Shown here: positions 55,254-63,569 of the stretch, piece by piece
How positions within the stretch are numbered: position 1 is the stretch's first letter
How the letters are laid out: each line of letters opens with the position of its first letter
DNA from: Bradyrhizobium sp. 195
GTDB lineage: Bacteria > Pseudomonadota > Alphaproteobacteria > Rhizobiales > Xanthobacteraceae
Length of the DNA stretch: 64,000 nucleotides
Direction: 5' to 3'
Assembly (NCBI RefSeq): GCF_023101665.1
Contig: NZ_CP082161.1
Span: forward strand, 3,038,001 to 3,102,000
Program-made: the position numbers and the translations under genes
Notes under the pieces: generated by a model
Databases searched by the model: none
What the model was told of the DNA's origin: nothing
What the model saw: only the letters and a program-made list of their open reading frames with translations

Positions 55254-56198
55254 TCAACCCTGGAGCGGCGTGTCGATGATCGCGAGCCGCTGCTCGTTCT
55301 GCTTGAAGTTGACGCTGGCAACGCCGAGCATGCTGCGGAGCTTTGCGTCCTCGACCTTCATCGGTCCGGGCGAGGGGGCAGAGCCCGGCGCCGGCTGCGG
55401 GAAGGCGGTCGAGCGCGCGGTGTGGAAGGTGACGTTGCCCTCGACCTTCTGCATCACCTGGTGGATGTGGCCGTTCAGGACGGTGACCGAGCCGAAGCCT
55501 TTCACCTGTTCCAGCGCACGGCCGCCGTCCTCGGTGCCCCAGCCCCATTCCGGATAGACGGTCCAAAGCGGGATGTGTGCGAACAGCACGATGGGTGTTG
55601 ATTTCGACTTGCCGCGCAGATCGTCATCGAGCCAGGCGAGCTGCTCGGCGCCGAGATTGCCGAGCCCACCGGCCTTCAGGTCGACGACGTTGACGAGGCC
55701 GATGAAGTGCACGCCGCCGGCATCGAACGAATACCAGCCGTGGCCCTTGGTGCCGCGGCCGTAGCGCTCGCGATAGAGCTTCACTTCCTCGTCGATGAAG
55801 TCGTGCTCGCCGGGGACGTAATGCACGTCGAGCTTGGTCTGCGCGATGATGCGCTCGGCATTGTCGAACTCGGCGGCCTTCGACAGATGCGTGATGTCGC
55901 CGGTGTGGATCATGAACGACGGCTTGGCCGGCATCGCGTTGATCTTGCCCACGGCCTCCTCCAGCGTGCCGAGCGCGTTGGGATTGGCCGGCTTGTCGAA
56001 GCCGACATGGCTGTCGCTGATCTGGAGGAAGCTCATGCCCGGCGCGGCCGTGGTCGCGGCTTGCGCGGAATCGATGATGCCGAGCGAGCGCGGTACGCCG
56101 CCGGTGATGGTCCAGAGCACACCGGTGCCGGCCCAGGTCATGCATTCCAGCACCTTGCGGCGGCTGACGCCGTCGTCGCCGTGTTCGTGTCCGCTCAT
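55254..56198 (-). CDS. Exported calcineurin-like metallophosphoesterase
   Basis: The protein has 314 aa from ATG 56198, preceded by AAAGGAGA. The N-terminus VSRRKVLECMTWAGTGVLWT resembles a Tat leader and ends near AQA. Metallophosphoesterase motifs occur in order: ISDSHVGF, HTGDITH, GEHD (in place of GNHD), AHIPLW and NGHIHQ. It acts on phosphate esters with two metal ions. It heads a small operon with the cupredoxin. The substrate is unknown. Confidence 0.88.
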   Translation of the reverse strand: MSGHEHGDDGVSRRKVLECMTWAGTGVLWTITGGVPRSLGIIDSAQAATTAAPGMSFLQISDSHVGFDKPANPNALGTLEEAVGKINAMPAKPSFMIHTGDITHLSKAAEFDNAERIIAQTKLDVHYVPGEHDFIDEEVKLYRERYGRGTKGHGWYSFDAGGVHFIGLVNVVDLKAGGLGNLGAEQLAWLDDDLRGKSKSTPIVLFAHIPLWTVYPEWGWGTEDGGRALEQVKGFGSVTVLNGHIHQVMQKVEGNVTFHTARSTAFPQPAPGSAPSPGPMKVEDAKLRSMLGVASVNFKQNEQRLAIIDTPLQG

Positions 56199-56254
56199 CG
56201 CGCATCTCCTTTGGCCCGGAAGTGGGCTTCGGGGAGATGATTGGGGGAGCGGGG

Positions 56255-56266
56255 GAGTTATTCCCC
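56255..56266 (-). promoter_or_regulatory. Candidate ECF -35 element before the metallophosphoesterase gene
   Basis: On the minus strand GGGGAATAACTC occurs about 60 bases before the start. GGGAATAA is a common -35 for some ECF sigma groups. No clear -10 partner could be fixed, so it is tentative. Confidence 0.3.
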
Positions 56267-56294
56267 GCTGCGATGACGTTTTCGTGAGGCGTGG

Positions 56295-56436
56295 GTCTCG
56301 TGTCCCGGACGCGCTGCAACGCGCAAGCGTTGCTGCGCAGAGCCGGGACCCAGAAGGCGGCGGGCGCGCGCGGTGAGATGGGCCCCGGCTCAGCGGCGCA
56401 TCACTTGCGTGCTGCGCCGCGTCCGGGGCACGAGAC
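56295..56436. repeat. GTCTCGTGTCCCGGA palindromic repeat
   Basis: GTCTCGTGTCCCGGACGCG at 56295 pairs with CGCGTCCGGGGCACGAGAC ending at 56436, with inner GGGACCC / GGGCCCC pairing. It fills the gap upstream of the metallophosphoesterase gene and abuts the hydrolase stop. Confidence 0.8.
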
Positions 56437-57318
56437 TTATTCTGCGAATTCCCGCACAGCCGCCACCACGGCCGCTGGCACTTCCTGTGCCACGCAATGC
56501 CCGGCACCCTCGAACACCATCGTGCTGACGCGCGGAATCAGAGACACCGCGCGTCGCGCCATCTCCCAATAGATCGGCCCCGACTTCGCAGCGGTCGTGA
56601 CGCGCACCGGGCAGTCGATCTCGGCGAGAAGCCCAAACGGATTGCCGCGGGCATCGCCGACATAGACCTGCTCCATCGCCTCGTAGATCGGATGCAGGAT
56701 CGCGGACTCGATGTCGGGCGTGCAGTAGAGCCGCACTCGCCCATCGTCGAGCGGCACGAAGCCGTGACGCACATAGGCGCGGAGCGAGGTCTCGGTCCAA
56801 TCCGCAAACGCCGGCGCCGTGCGGTAGCGCTCGAAGACGGCATCCGCGCTGTCGAACTCGGCGCGCCGGCGCAGCGTGCCTTCCACGCGGGCAAGGGATT
56901 CGTCGTTCAATCCTCCGGAGCGCGCCGCGCGCGGGTCCATCACCGTTGGCTCCATCACGAACAGGCGGGTGAAACGTCCGGGCAGGCGTTTCGTCGCGAG
57001 CAGCAGGTCGGTCGCGCCCGCGCTGTGGCCAATCCCGTAGATGCCGTTCAACTGGAGCGCATCGACCACGCGGCAGATGTCATCGGCATAATCCAGGAAA
57101 TGATAGGCACCAGGCTTGTGGCTGGCGCCGTGGCCACGGCGGTCGAGCGCATAGACGGTGTAGGTCGAGGCAAGCTCGCGCGCCACCTCGTCCCAGACGT
57201 CAGCGACGAAGCCGGTGCCGTGCACGAGCAGGGCAGGCGGCTTGCCGCTCTCGCCCCATTGCGACATGGCGATCTCTGCGTCGGCAGGGCCGATGGAAAA
57301 ACGGTGCGGGTTGATCAT
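56437..57318 (-). CDS. Alpha/beta hydrolase (serine type)
   Basis: The protein has 293 aa. The nucleophile elbow GIGHSAGATD carries Ser99, the oxyanion motif LVHGTGF is near residue 31, and the catalytic His is in GAGHCVAQE near the C-terminus. It is 12 bp downstream of the GMC oxidoreductase, so the two are probably co-transcribed. The substrate is unknown; an ester or lactone made by the oxidoreductase is a plausible guess. Confidence 0.85.
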   Translation of the reverse strand: MINPHRFSIGPADAEIAMSQWGESGKPPALLVHGTGFVADVWDEVARELASTYTVYALDRRGHGASHKPGAYHFLDYADDICRVVDALQLNGIYGIGHSAGATDLLLATKRLPGRFTRLFVMEPTVMDPRAARSGGLNDESLARVEGTLRRRAEFDSADAVFERYRTAPAFADWTETSLRAYVRHGFVPLDDGRVRLYCTPDIESAILHPIYEAMEQVYVGDARGNPFGLLAEIDCPVRVTTAAKSGPIYWEMARRAVSLIPRVSTMVFEGAGHCVAQEVPAAVVAAVREFAE

Positions 57319-57330
57319 GGGGATGCGATG

Positions 57331-58950
57331 CTACTTCGCATCCTCCAAGATCATCGTCGCGCCCTTCTCGGCAATCATCGCGGTCGGCGTATTTGTATTG
57401 CCTGAAGTGATCGTCGGCATGATCGAGGCATCGACGACGCGCAGGCCGTCGAGGCCGTAGAAGCGCAGGCGCTCGTCCACCACCGCCATGGGATCGCTGA
57501 CCGCGCCCATCTTCGCAGTGCCCACGGGATGGAAGATGGTGGTGCCGATGTCGCCGGCGGCCTTCGCCAGCGAGGCATCGTCGTCGCCGACGGTCGGGCC
57601 TGGCAGATATTCGCTCGGGCGATATTTGGCGAGCGCCTTCTGCTGCATCAGGCGGCGCGTGGTGCGGATGGCGTCGGCGCCGACCTGGCGGTCGCCGTCG
57701 GTCGACAGATAATTCGGCGCGATGATCGGCTTTTCGTCCGGCGTTGCCGAACGTAGCCGCACGGTGCCGCGCGAGGTCGGCTGGAGATTGCAGGCGCTCA
57801 CCGTGATGGCGGGGAAGCGGTGCAGGGGATCGCCGAACTTGTCGAGCGACAGCGGCTGCACGTGGAACTGGAGGTTGGCGCGTGCACGTGTCGCATCGGA
57901 GCGGGTGAAGATGCCGAGCTGCGACGGCGCCATGGTCAGCGGGCCGCGGCGGCGGAAGGCGTAGTCGAGCCCCATCAGGCCGCGGCGGAACAGGTTGTAA
58001 TAGGTCTCGTTCAGCGTGCGCACGCCCTCGACCTTGTAGATCGCTCGCTGCTGGAGATGGTCCTGCAGATTGCGTCCCACGCCGGGCTTGTCCATGACGA
58101 TGTCGATGCCGAGCGGCGACAGCCAGTCGGCGGGTCCGATGCCGGAGCGATGCAGCACCTGCACCGAGCCGATCGAGCCCGCCGAGAGGATCACCTCGCG
58201 CTTCGCCCGCGCCTCGATGATCTCGCCGTTCTGAATGAAGCGCACGCCGACGGCGCGGCCTTGCTCGATGATGAGGCGGTCGACCAGAACGTGCTTTTCG
58301 AGCCGCAGGTTCGGACGGTTCAGTGCAGGCTTGAGGAAGCCGCGCGCCGACGACCAGCGCCGGCCACGCTTCTGGTTGACGTGGAAATAGCTGGTGCCTT
58401 CGTTGTCGCCGATATTGAAATCCGGGATGCGCTTGATGCCCATCTCCTCGGCGGCGTCGCCGACGGCATCGAGAACGTCCCACGACAGCCGCGGCGCTTC
58501 GATGCGCCAGCCGCCCCCGGTGCCGTGATGCTCGCTCGCGCCCAGGAAGTGATCTTCCAGCCGCTTGAATAGCGGCAGCACGTCGTCATAGCCCCAGCCG
58601 GTCATGCCGAGCTGGCGCCAGTGATCGTAGTCGGCGGCCTGTCCGCGCATCGAGATCATGGCGTTGATCGCCGAGCAGCCGCCGATCACCTTGCCGCGAG
58701 GGTAGGCCAGCGAACGGCCGTTCAGGCCCGGCTCGGCCTCGGTCTTGAACATCCAGTCCGAGCGCGGATTGCCGATGGCGAAGAGATAGCCGACCGGGAT
58801 ATGGAACCAGATCCAGTTGTCGTCACCGCCGGCTTCGAGGATGAGGACGCGGTTGTTGCGATCGGCCGATAGTCGGTTCGCGACGATGCAGCCCGCCGTA
58901 CCGGCTCCGACGACAATGTAGTCAAACTCACCTTCGAGCCGTCTTGGCAT
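57331..58950 (-). CDS. GMC-family FAD oxidoreductase (choline dehydrogenase-like)
   Basis: The protein has 539 aa from ATG 58950; a further in-frame ATG lies in the repeat upstream. The FAD motif VVGAGTAGCIVANRL is near residue 12. The GMC signatures are GKVIGGCSAINAMISMRG and ILSAGSIGSVQVLHRSGIGP. The catalytic histidine region HPVGTAKMG is near 470, with GNTNTPTAMIAEKG at the end. It oxidises an alcohol to an aldehyde or acid. No betaine genes are near, so choline is not assured. Confidence 0.9.
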   Translation of the reverse strand: MPRRLEGEFDYIVVGAGTAGCIVANRLSADRNNRVLILEAGGDDNWIWFHIPVGYLFAIGNPRSDWMFKTEAEPGLNGRSLAYPRGKVIGGCSAINAMISMRGQAADYDHWRQLGMTGWGYDDVLPLFKRLEDHFLGASEHHGTGGGWRIEAPRLSWDVLDAVGDAAEEMGIKRIPDFNIGDNEGTSYFHVNQKRGRRWSSARGFLKPALNRPNLRLEKHVLVDRLIIEQGRAVGVRFIQNGEIIEARAKREVILSAGSIGSVQVLHRSGIGPADWLSPLGIDIVMDKPGVGRNLQDHLQQRAIYKVEGVRTLNETYYNLFRRGLMGLDYAFRRRGPLTMAPSQLGIFTRSDATRARANLQFHVQPLSLDKFGDPLHRFPAITVSACNLQPTSRGTVRLRSATPDEKPIIAPNYLSTDGDRQVGADAIRTTRRLMQQKALAKYRPSEYLPGPTVGDDDASLAKAAGDIGTTIFHPVGTAKMGAVSDPMAVVDERLRFYGLDGLRVVDASIMPTITSGNTNTPTAMIAEKGATMILEDAK

Positions 58951-58970
58951 TCTGCTTCCACCCAAACAGG

Positions 58971-59057
58971 CGTCATGCCCGGGCTTGTCCCGGGCATCCA
59001 CACGCTTTCTGTCCTAATAGGCAGACGTGGATGGCCGGGACAAGCCCGGCCATGACG
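58971..59057. repeat. CGTCATGCCCGGGCTTG palindromic repeat
   Basis: CGTCATGCCCGGGCTTGTCC at 58971 pairs with GGACAAGCCCGGCCATGACG ending at 59057, with GGCATCCACACG / CGTGGATGGCC inside. It lies between divergent GMC and M20 genes. Confidence 0.85.
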
Positions 59058-59152
59058 AGAGGACAGAGCTCCCCCGGACCCTCAGGCAGTTGGGTGGACT
59101 CGCCCTTGCATGGTAGACAGGGCTGCATTTTCAACAAAGCTTGAGACCCTCC

Positions 59153-60325
59153 ATGCCCATCGTGAACCGCGTCGCCGACCTTCAACCCGATATTCAGGCC
59201 TGGCGCCGGGACATCCACGAGCATCCCGAGCTGCTGTACGACGTTCATCGCACTGCAGCATTCGTGGCGGACCGCCTGCGCGAGTTCGGCTGCGACGAGG
59301 TCGTGACCGGGCTCGGACAGACCGGGGTGGTCGGCGTGATCAAGGGCAACAAGCCGGCCGGCGAAGGGCTCAAGTCCATCGGACTGCGCGCGGACATGGA
59401 CGCGCTGCCCGTCGAGGAGCAGACCAACCTGCCTTACGCCTCCAAGACGCCGGGCAAGATGCACGCCTGCGGCCATGACGGCCACACCGCGATGCTGCTT
59501 GGTGCCGCCCGCTACCTCGCCGAGACCCGCAACTTCGCCGGCGATGCCGTGGTGATCTTCCAGCCGGCCGAAGAAGGTGGCGCCGGCGGCGCGGCCATGG
59601 TCAAGGACGGCCTGATGGAGCGCTTCGGCATCGAGCAGGTCTACGGCATGCACAACGGACCCGGCATCCCGATCGGCTCGTTCGCGATCCGGCCGGGTCC
59701 GATCATGGCGGCGACCGACGAGGTCGACATCATGATCGAAGGTCTCGGCGGCCATGCCGCGCGTCCGCACAAATGCGTGGACTCCGTATTGGTCGGCGCG
59801 CAGGTGATCACCGCCTTGCAATCGATCGTCGCGCGCAGCGTCGATCCCTTGGAATCGGCCGTGATCTCGATCTGCGAATTCCACGCCGGCAATGCCCGCA
59901 ACGTCATTCCGCAAACGGCGACGCTGAGGGGCACCATCCGCACCCTATCGCCGGAGGTACGCAAGCTGATCGAAAAGCGCGTGCACGAGGTGGTCGCGGG
60001 CGTGGCGCAGATCACCGGCGCCAAGATCGATTTGCACTACAAGCGCAATTATCCCGTGGTGAACAACCACGCTGCGGAGACCGAGGTGGCGCGGCGTATC
60101 GCCAGGCAAGTCGCGGGCGAGGCCAATGTGCACGAGATGCCGCCGCTGATGGGCGGCGAGGATTTCGCCTACATGCTGGAAGCGCGGCCCGGCGCCTTCA
60201 TCTTCTGCGGCAACGGCGACAGCGCCGGCCTGCATCACCCCGCCTACAATTTCAACGACGAGGCGATCGTTTACGGCACGTCCTATTGGGTCAAGCTGGT
60301 CGAGGAATCGCTCGCGGCGTCGTAA
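59153..60325 (+). CDS. M20-family amidohydrolase (hippurate/N-acyl amino acid type)
   Basis: The protein has 390 aa from ATG 59153. Metal-site motifs are MHACGHDGH (about residue 103) and the catalytic EEGGAGG region (about 138). GGHAARPHKCVD (about 200) is in the dimerisation domain, and PLMGGEDFAYMLEARPG near 335 completes the site. It hydrolyses N-acyl amino acids, hippurate or an IAA conjugate. It stands alone and is closed by a terminator. Confidence 0.9.
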   Translation: MPIVNRVADLQPDIQAWRRDIHEHPELLYDVHRTAAFVADRLREFGCDEVVTGLGQTGVVGVIKGNKPAGEGLKSIGLRADMDALPVEEQTNLPYASKTPGKMHACGHDGHTAMLLGAARYLAETRNFAGDAVVIFQPAEEGGAGGAAMVKDGLMERFGIEQVYGMHNGPGIPIGSFAIRPGPIMAATDEVDIMIEGLGGHAARPHKCVDSVLVGAQVITALQSIVARSVDPLESAVISICEFHAGNARNVIPQTATLRGTIRTLSPEVRKLIEKRVHEVVAGVAQITGAKIDLHYKRNYPVVNNHAAETEVARRIARQVAGEANVHEMPPLMGGEDFAYMLEARPGAFIFCGNGDSAGLHHPAYNFNDEAIVYGTSYWVKLVEESLAAS

Positions 60326-60349
60326 GGCCGAAGCCGAAGCAGATACCAA

Positions 60350-60378
60350 AAAGGGCCCGTGCATCGCACGGGCCCTTT
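60350..60378. terminator. Bidirectional terminator
   Basis: AAAGGGCCCGTGC (60350-60362) pairs with GCACGGGCCCTTT (60366-60378). It lies between the ends of two convergent genes (60325 and 60400). Confidence 0.85.
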
Positions 60379-60399
60379 GTCTTAGAGTAATGCGATCGC

Positions 60400-62028
60400 T
60401 CAGAAGATCCGCGAGAAGATCACGTAGAGCGTGGCCGATAGCGCGATGGCGCAGGGCAGCGTCAAAACCCAGGCCATCAGCAAATTGCGGATGGTCGACC
60501 ATTGCAGGCCCGAGCCGTTCGCGGCCATGGTGCCGGCGACGCCGGACGACAGCACGTGAGTGGTCGAGACCGGCAGGCCGAACACGTCGGCGGCGCCGAT
60601 CGTGGCGGCGGCCACGAGCTCGGCCGAGGCGCCCTGCGCGTAGGTGAGATGGGACTTGCCGATCTTCTCACCGACGGTGATGACGATGCGCTTCCAGCCG
60701 ATCATGGTGCCGAGGCCGAGCGCGATGGCGACCGCGATCTTCACCCAGGTCGGGATGAACTTCGTGGCAGAGTCGAGCGAGCCCTTGTAGGTGTTGAGCA
60801 CCGCGACCTCGTCCTTGCTGAGATCGTTCTCCTTGTCTTTCATCAGGAAGCGGATGGCTTCCGACGTCATGTACATGTCGTTGCGGGTGTTGCCGACGAC
60901 TTCCGCCGGCACCTTGTTCAGCGAGCCGTATTTGGCGACCTGATCGCCGACGTCCTTCACCAGCACGGCGAGCGAGGGATAGGTGCCCTCGTTGATGTGG
61001 CGCAGCGTGATGTACTGCGTCACGGCCGGACGGGGATCGCCGATGATGCTGTGGCCGGCGCCTTTCGTCGAGATCACCTTGGAGGCGGCCTCGGAGGTCT
61101 TCTGGAACTGGGCGACCTGGGACTCCGGTAGCGCGCGGTTGAGGGCGTAAGCCGTCGGAACGGTGCCGATCAGGATCAGCATGATCAGGCCCATGCCCTT
61201 CTGGCCGTCGTTCGAACCGTGCGCGAAGCTGACGCCGGTGCAGGTTGCGATCAGCAGGCCGCGGATCCAGAGCGGCGGTGCCTTGTTGCCTTCGGGCGCA
61301 GCATAGAGTGCCGGGTTGCGCACGACGAACTTGAGCAGCAGCAGCAGCGTGGCGGCGCAGATGAAGCCGAACAGCGGCGACAGCAGCAGCGCGTAGCCGA
61401 TCTCGGTCGCCTTGGTCCAGTCTACGCCGGAGGTGCCGTCGCGGCCGCGCATCACGGCGTTGGCGACGCCGACGCCGATGATCGAGCCGATCAGCGTGTG
61501 CGACGAGGAGGCGGGCAGGCCGAAATACCAAGTGCCGAGATTCCACAGGATCGCGGCGATCAGCAGCGCGAACACCATGGCGAAACCGGCGCTGGAGCCG
61601 ACCTGGAGGATCAGCTCGACCGGCAGCAGCGAGACGATGCCGAAGGCCACCGCGCCGGAGGAGAGCAGCACGCCGAGGAAGTTGAAGAAGCCCGACCACA
61701 TCACCGCGAATTCGGCCGGCAACGAGTGGGTGTAGATCACGGTCGCCACCGCGTTGGCGGTGTCGTGGAAGCCGTTGACGAATTCGAAGCCGAGCGCGAT
61801 CAGCAGCGCGACGAACAGCAGGATGTAGGGCAGGTAGCTCGTGACCCGCGTGCCGGTCGCGTCGATGTCGGCATGGATGCTGTAGGCGACGAACAGCAGG
61901 CCCGCGGCGAGGATGCCGAAGAACAGGATCATCGTCAGCGGATTGAAGCCCTTGTCGAGATTTGGCCGCGAGGCCGGCTGGACGGGCGCGGGATCGGCTA
62001 CCGCGCGGTCGAATGCAACATCGGTCAT
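60400..62028 (-). CDS. pitA: Inorganic phosphate transporter, PiT family
   Basis: The protein has 542 aa from ATG 62028 (MTDVAFDRAVAD); an ATG at 62094 would add 22 unconserved residues. The two PiT signatures are FVNGFHDTANAVATVIYTHS and the C-terminal FGLPVSTTHVLSSGVAGTM, either side of a long cytoplasmic loop. About 10-11 membrane helices are predicted. It takes up phosphate, probably as metal-phosphate with protons. No phoU-like gene or Pho box was seen nearby. Confidence 0.92.
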   Translation of the reverse strand: MTDVAFDRAVADPAPVQPASRPNLDKGFNPLTMILFFGILAAGLLFVAYSIHADIDATGTRVTSYLPYILLFVALLIALGFEFVNGFHDTANAVATVIYTHSLPAEFAVMWSGFFNFLGVLLSSGAVAFGIVSLLPVELILQVGSSAGFAMVFALLIAAILWNLGTWYFGLPASSSHTLIGSIIGVGVANAVMRGRDGTSGVDWTKATEIGYALLLSPLFGFICAATLLLLLKFVVRNPALYAAPEGNKAPPLWIRGLLIATCTGVSFAHGSNDGQKGMGLIMLILIGTVPTAYALNRALPESQVAQFQKTSEAASKVISTKGAGHSIIGDPRPAVTQYITLRHINEGTYPSLAVLVKDVGDQVAKYGSLNKVPAEVVGNTRNDMYMTSEAIRFLMKDKENDLSKDEVAVLNTYKGSLDSATKFIPTWVKIAVAIALGLGTMIGWKRIVITVGEKIGKSHLTYAQGASAELVAAATIGAADVFGLPVSTTHVLSSGVAGTMAANGSGLQWSTIRNLLMAWVLTLPCAIALSATLYVIFSRIF

Positions 62029-62126
62029 GTCTGGACGCCCCTTAACTTTAAAGTAAGGGTATTGTCCGCGATGGATTTGAAGGCCGGATGACAACCGCCG
62101 CGTGAAAACCGTTTTCCCGCCAGTAT

Positions 62127-63569
62127 TCAGGCGGCGCGTGCGGACTTCTTCTGCAATGACGCAGCGATCTTCAAATCTTCGACAAAGCGCTGATATTCCA
62201 GCACCTTCGCCTCCGGATCGGGCAGCCGCAGCAAGTAGGAGGGGTGCACCGTCACCAAAGCCTTGCGCCCGTCGGGAAGCTCTATGAGGCGGCCGCGGGT
62301 CTTGCCGATCGGGGTGATCTTGCCGAACACGCTTTGCGCCGCGGTGGCACCCATCGCCACGATCAGATCGGGCTGAATTGCCGAAACTTCCCGCTCATAC
62401 CATTGCCGGCAGGCCCGGATCTCCGGCGTATTCGGCTTCTGGTGCAGGCGAATTTTTCCGCGCGGCACGAATTTGAAGTGTTTGACCGCGTTGGTGACAT
62501 AGACCTTCTTGCGGTCGACACCTGCCTCCTCCAGCGCACGGTCGAGCATCTGGCCGGCCGGGCCGACGAAGGGATGGCCGGCAAGGTCCTCCTTGTCGCC
62601 GGGCTGCTCGCCGACCAGCATGATGTTGGCCGATTTCGGGCCTTCGCCGAACACGGTCTGGGTCGCGTCCTTGTAGAGATGGCAGGCGCGGCAATGCGCA
62701 GCTTCCTCGCGAAGCGTTTCGAGATTGTCGGCAGTAAGCTTGCGTTTCATTGGAGCCTCCGGCCGCCTCTGAGGCTTGTGCGGATCGGTTGCGGCATTGG
62801 CGATCATGGCGCCGGTCATGCGCTCGGCGTCCTCGATCAGAGGCTTAATGATCGAAGCCTCGGGCAGGTTCCTCCAGTATTTCTTTGGCATCTCGGCCTG
62901 CATCGCCTTCACCTTGAGCCGGGCCGGATTGAAGATGCTGGCGTAGTAACGCCGCCAGGTTTCCTCGAGCCGATCTTCGCCCGGCGCTTCGCTTTTGCTG
63001 ACACCTGAGGTGAACGTGAGCGCATGGCCGTCCCAATGCGCGCACAAATCGGGCGTCAGGATCGACCAGGGCATGTCGGCAAAGCGCCTGGCGAAGAACG
63101 GCGCGGCGAGCTCGACGATGTGATGCTCCGGCTCGAACCAGGCGACGTAATGCGCCTCGCGTTCCCGGCCGATCTCGCGGAAGCGCACGAAGGCATGCAT
63201 CTTGTGCTCGTCGCGATAGACCGCTTTCGCCATGGCCGTGACCTGCGCGACATCAGGGTCGGTCGCGACCTCGATGAGATCGTGATTGTCCTTCAGCCGC
63301 CAGAGCAGGCGATAGAGGATCGCAAAGCGCTGGCGGTCGCGGTGCAGGATTGCGGCCTGGGCGAGTTCGACGAATTTTGCGGATACGCTGAAGGTGCCGT
63401 CGTTCACCTCGAGGATCGGAGACGGCGCGGGCGGCGCGAACAACTCGGCTTCGCCACCCTGCACGGCCCAGATGACATCGGTGGGCTTCACATGATGAAG
63501 CACGAGTGTCCGCGCGGCATTGCGCCAGCCGTCGAAATCGGTTTCGGTGTCGAGGGTGACGTACTGCAT
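62127..63569 (-). CDS. DUF4130-UdgX fusion, uracil-DNA glycosylase-superfamily protein
   Basis: The protein has 480 aa. Residues of about 1-260 are the DUF4130 (SAM-associated DNA-metabolism) domain. Residues of about 275-480 are UdgX-like, with the GEQPGDKED motif (320-328), the distinctive R-loop GKIRLHQKP with His376, VHPSYLLR (441-448), and Fe-S cysteines including Cys293 and Cys296 (HCRACHLY). UdgX binds uracil in single-stranded DNA covalently via that histidine. Its start overlaps the stop of the radical-SAM gene by one base (TGATG), so the two are one unit. Confidence 0.9.
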   Translation of the reverse strand: MQYVTLDTETDFDGWRNAARTLVLHHVKPTDVIWAVQGGEAELFAPPAPSPILEVNDGTFSVSAKFVELAQAAILHRDRQRFAILYRLLWRLKDNHDLIEVATDPDVAQVTAMAKAVYRDEHKMHAFVRFREIGREREAHYVAWFEPEHHIVELAAPFFARRFADMPWSILTPDLCAHWDGHALTFTSGVSKSEAPGEDRLEETWRRYYASIFNPARLKVKAMQAEMPKKYWRNLPEASIIKPLIEDAERMTGAMIANAATDPHKPQRRPEAPMKRKLTADNLETLREEAAHCRACHLYKDATQTVFGEGPKSANIMLVGEQPGDKEDLAGHPFVGPAGQMLDRALEEAGVDRKKVYVTNAVKHFKFVPRGKIRLHQKPNTPEIRACRQWYEREVSAIQPDLIVAMGATAAQSVFGKITPIGKTRGRLIELPDGRKALVTVHPSYLLRLPDPEAKVLEYQRFVEDLKIAASLQKKSARAA

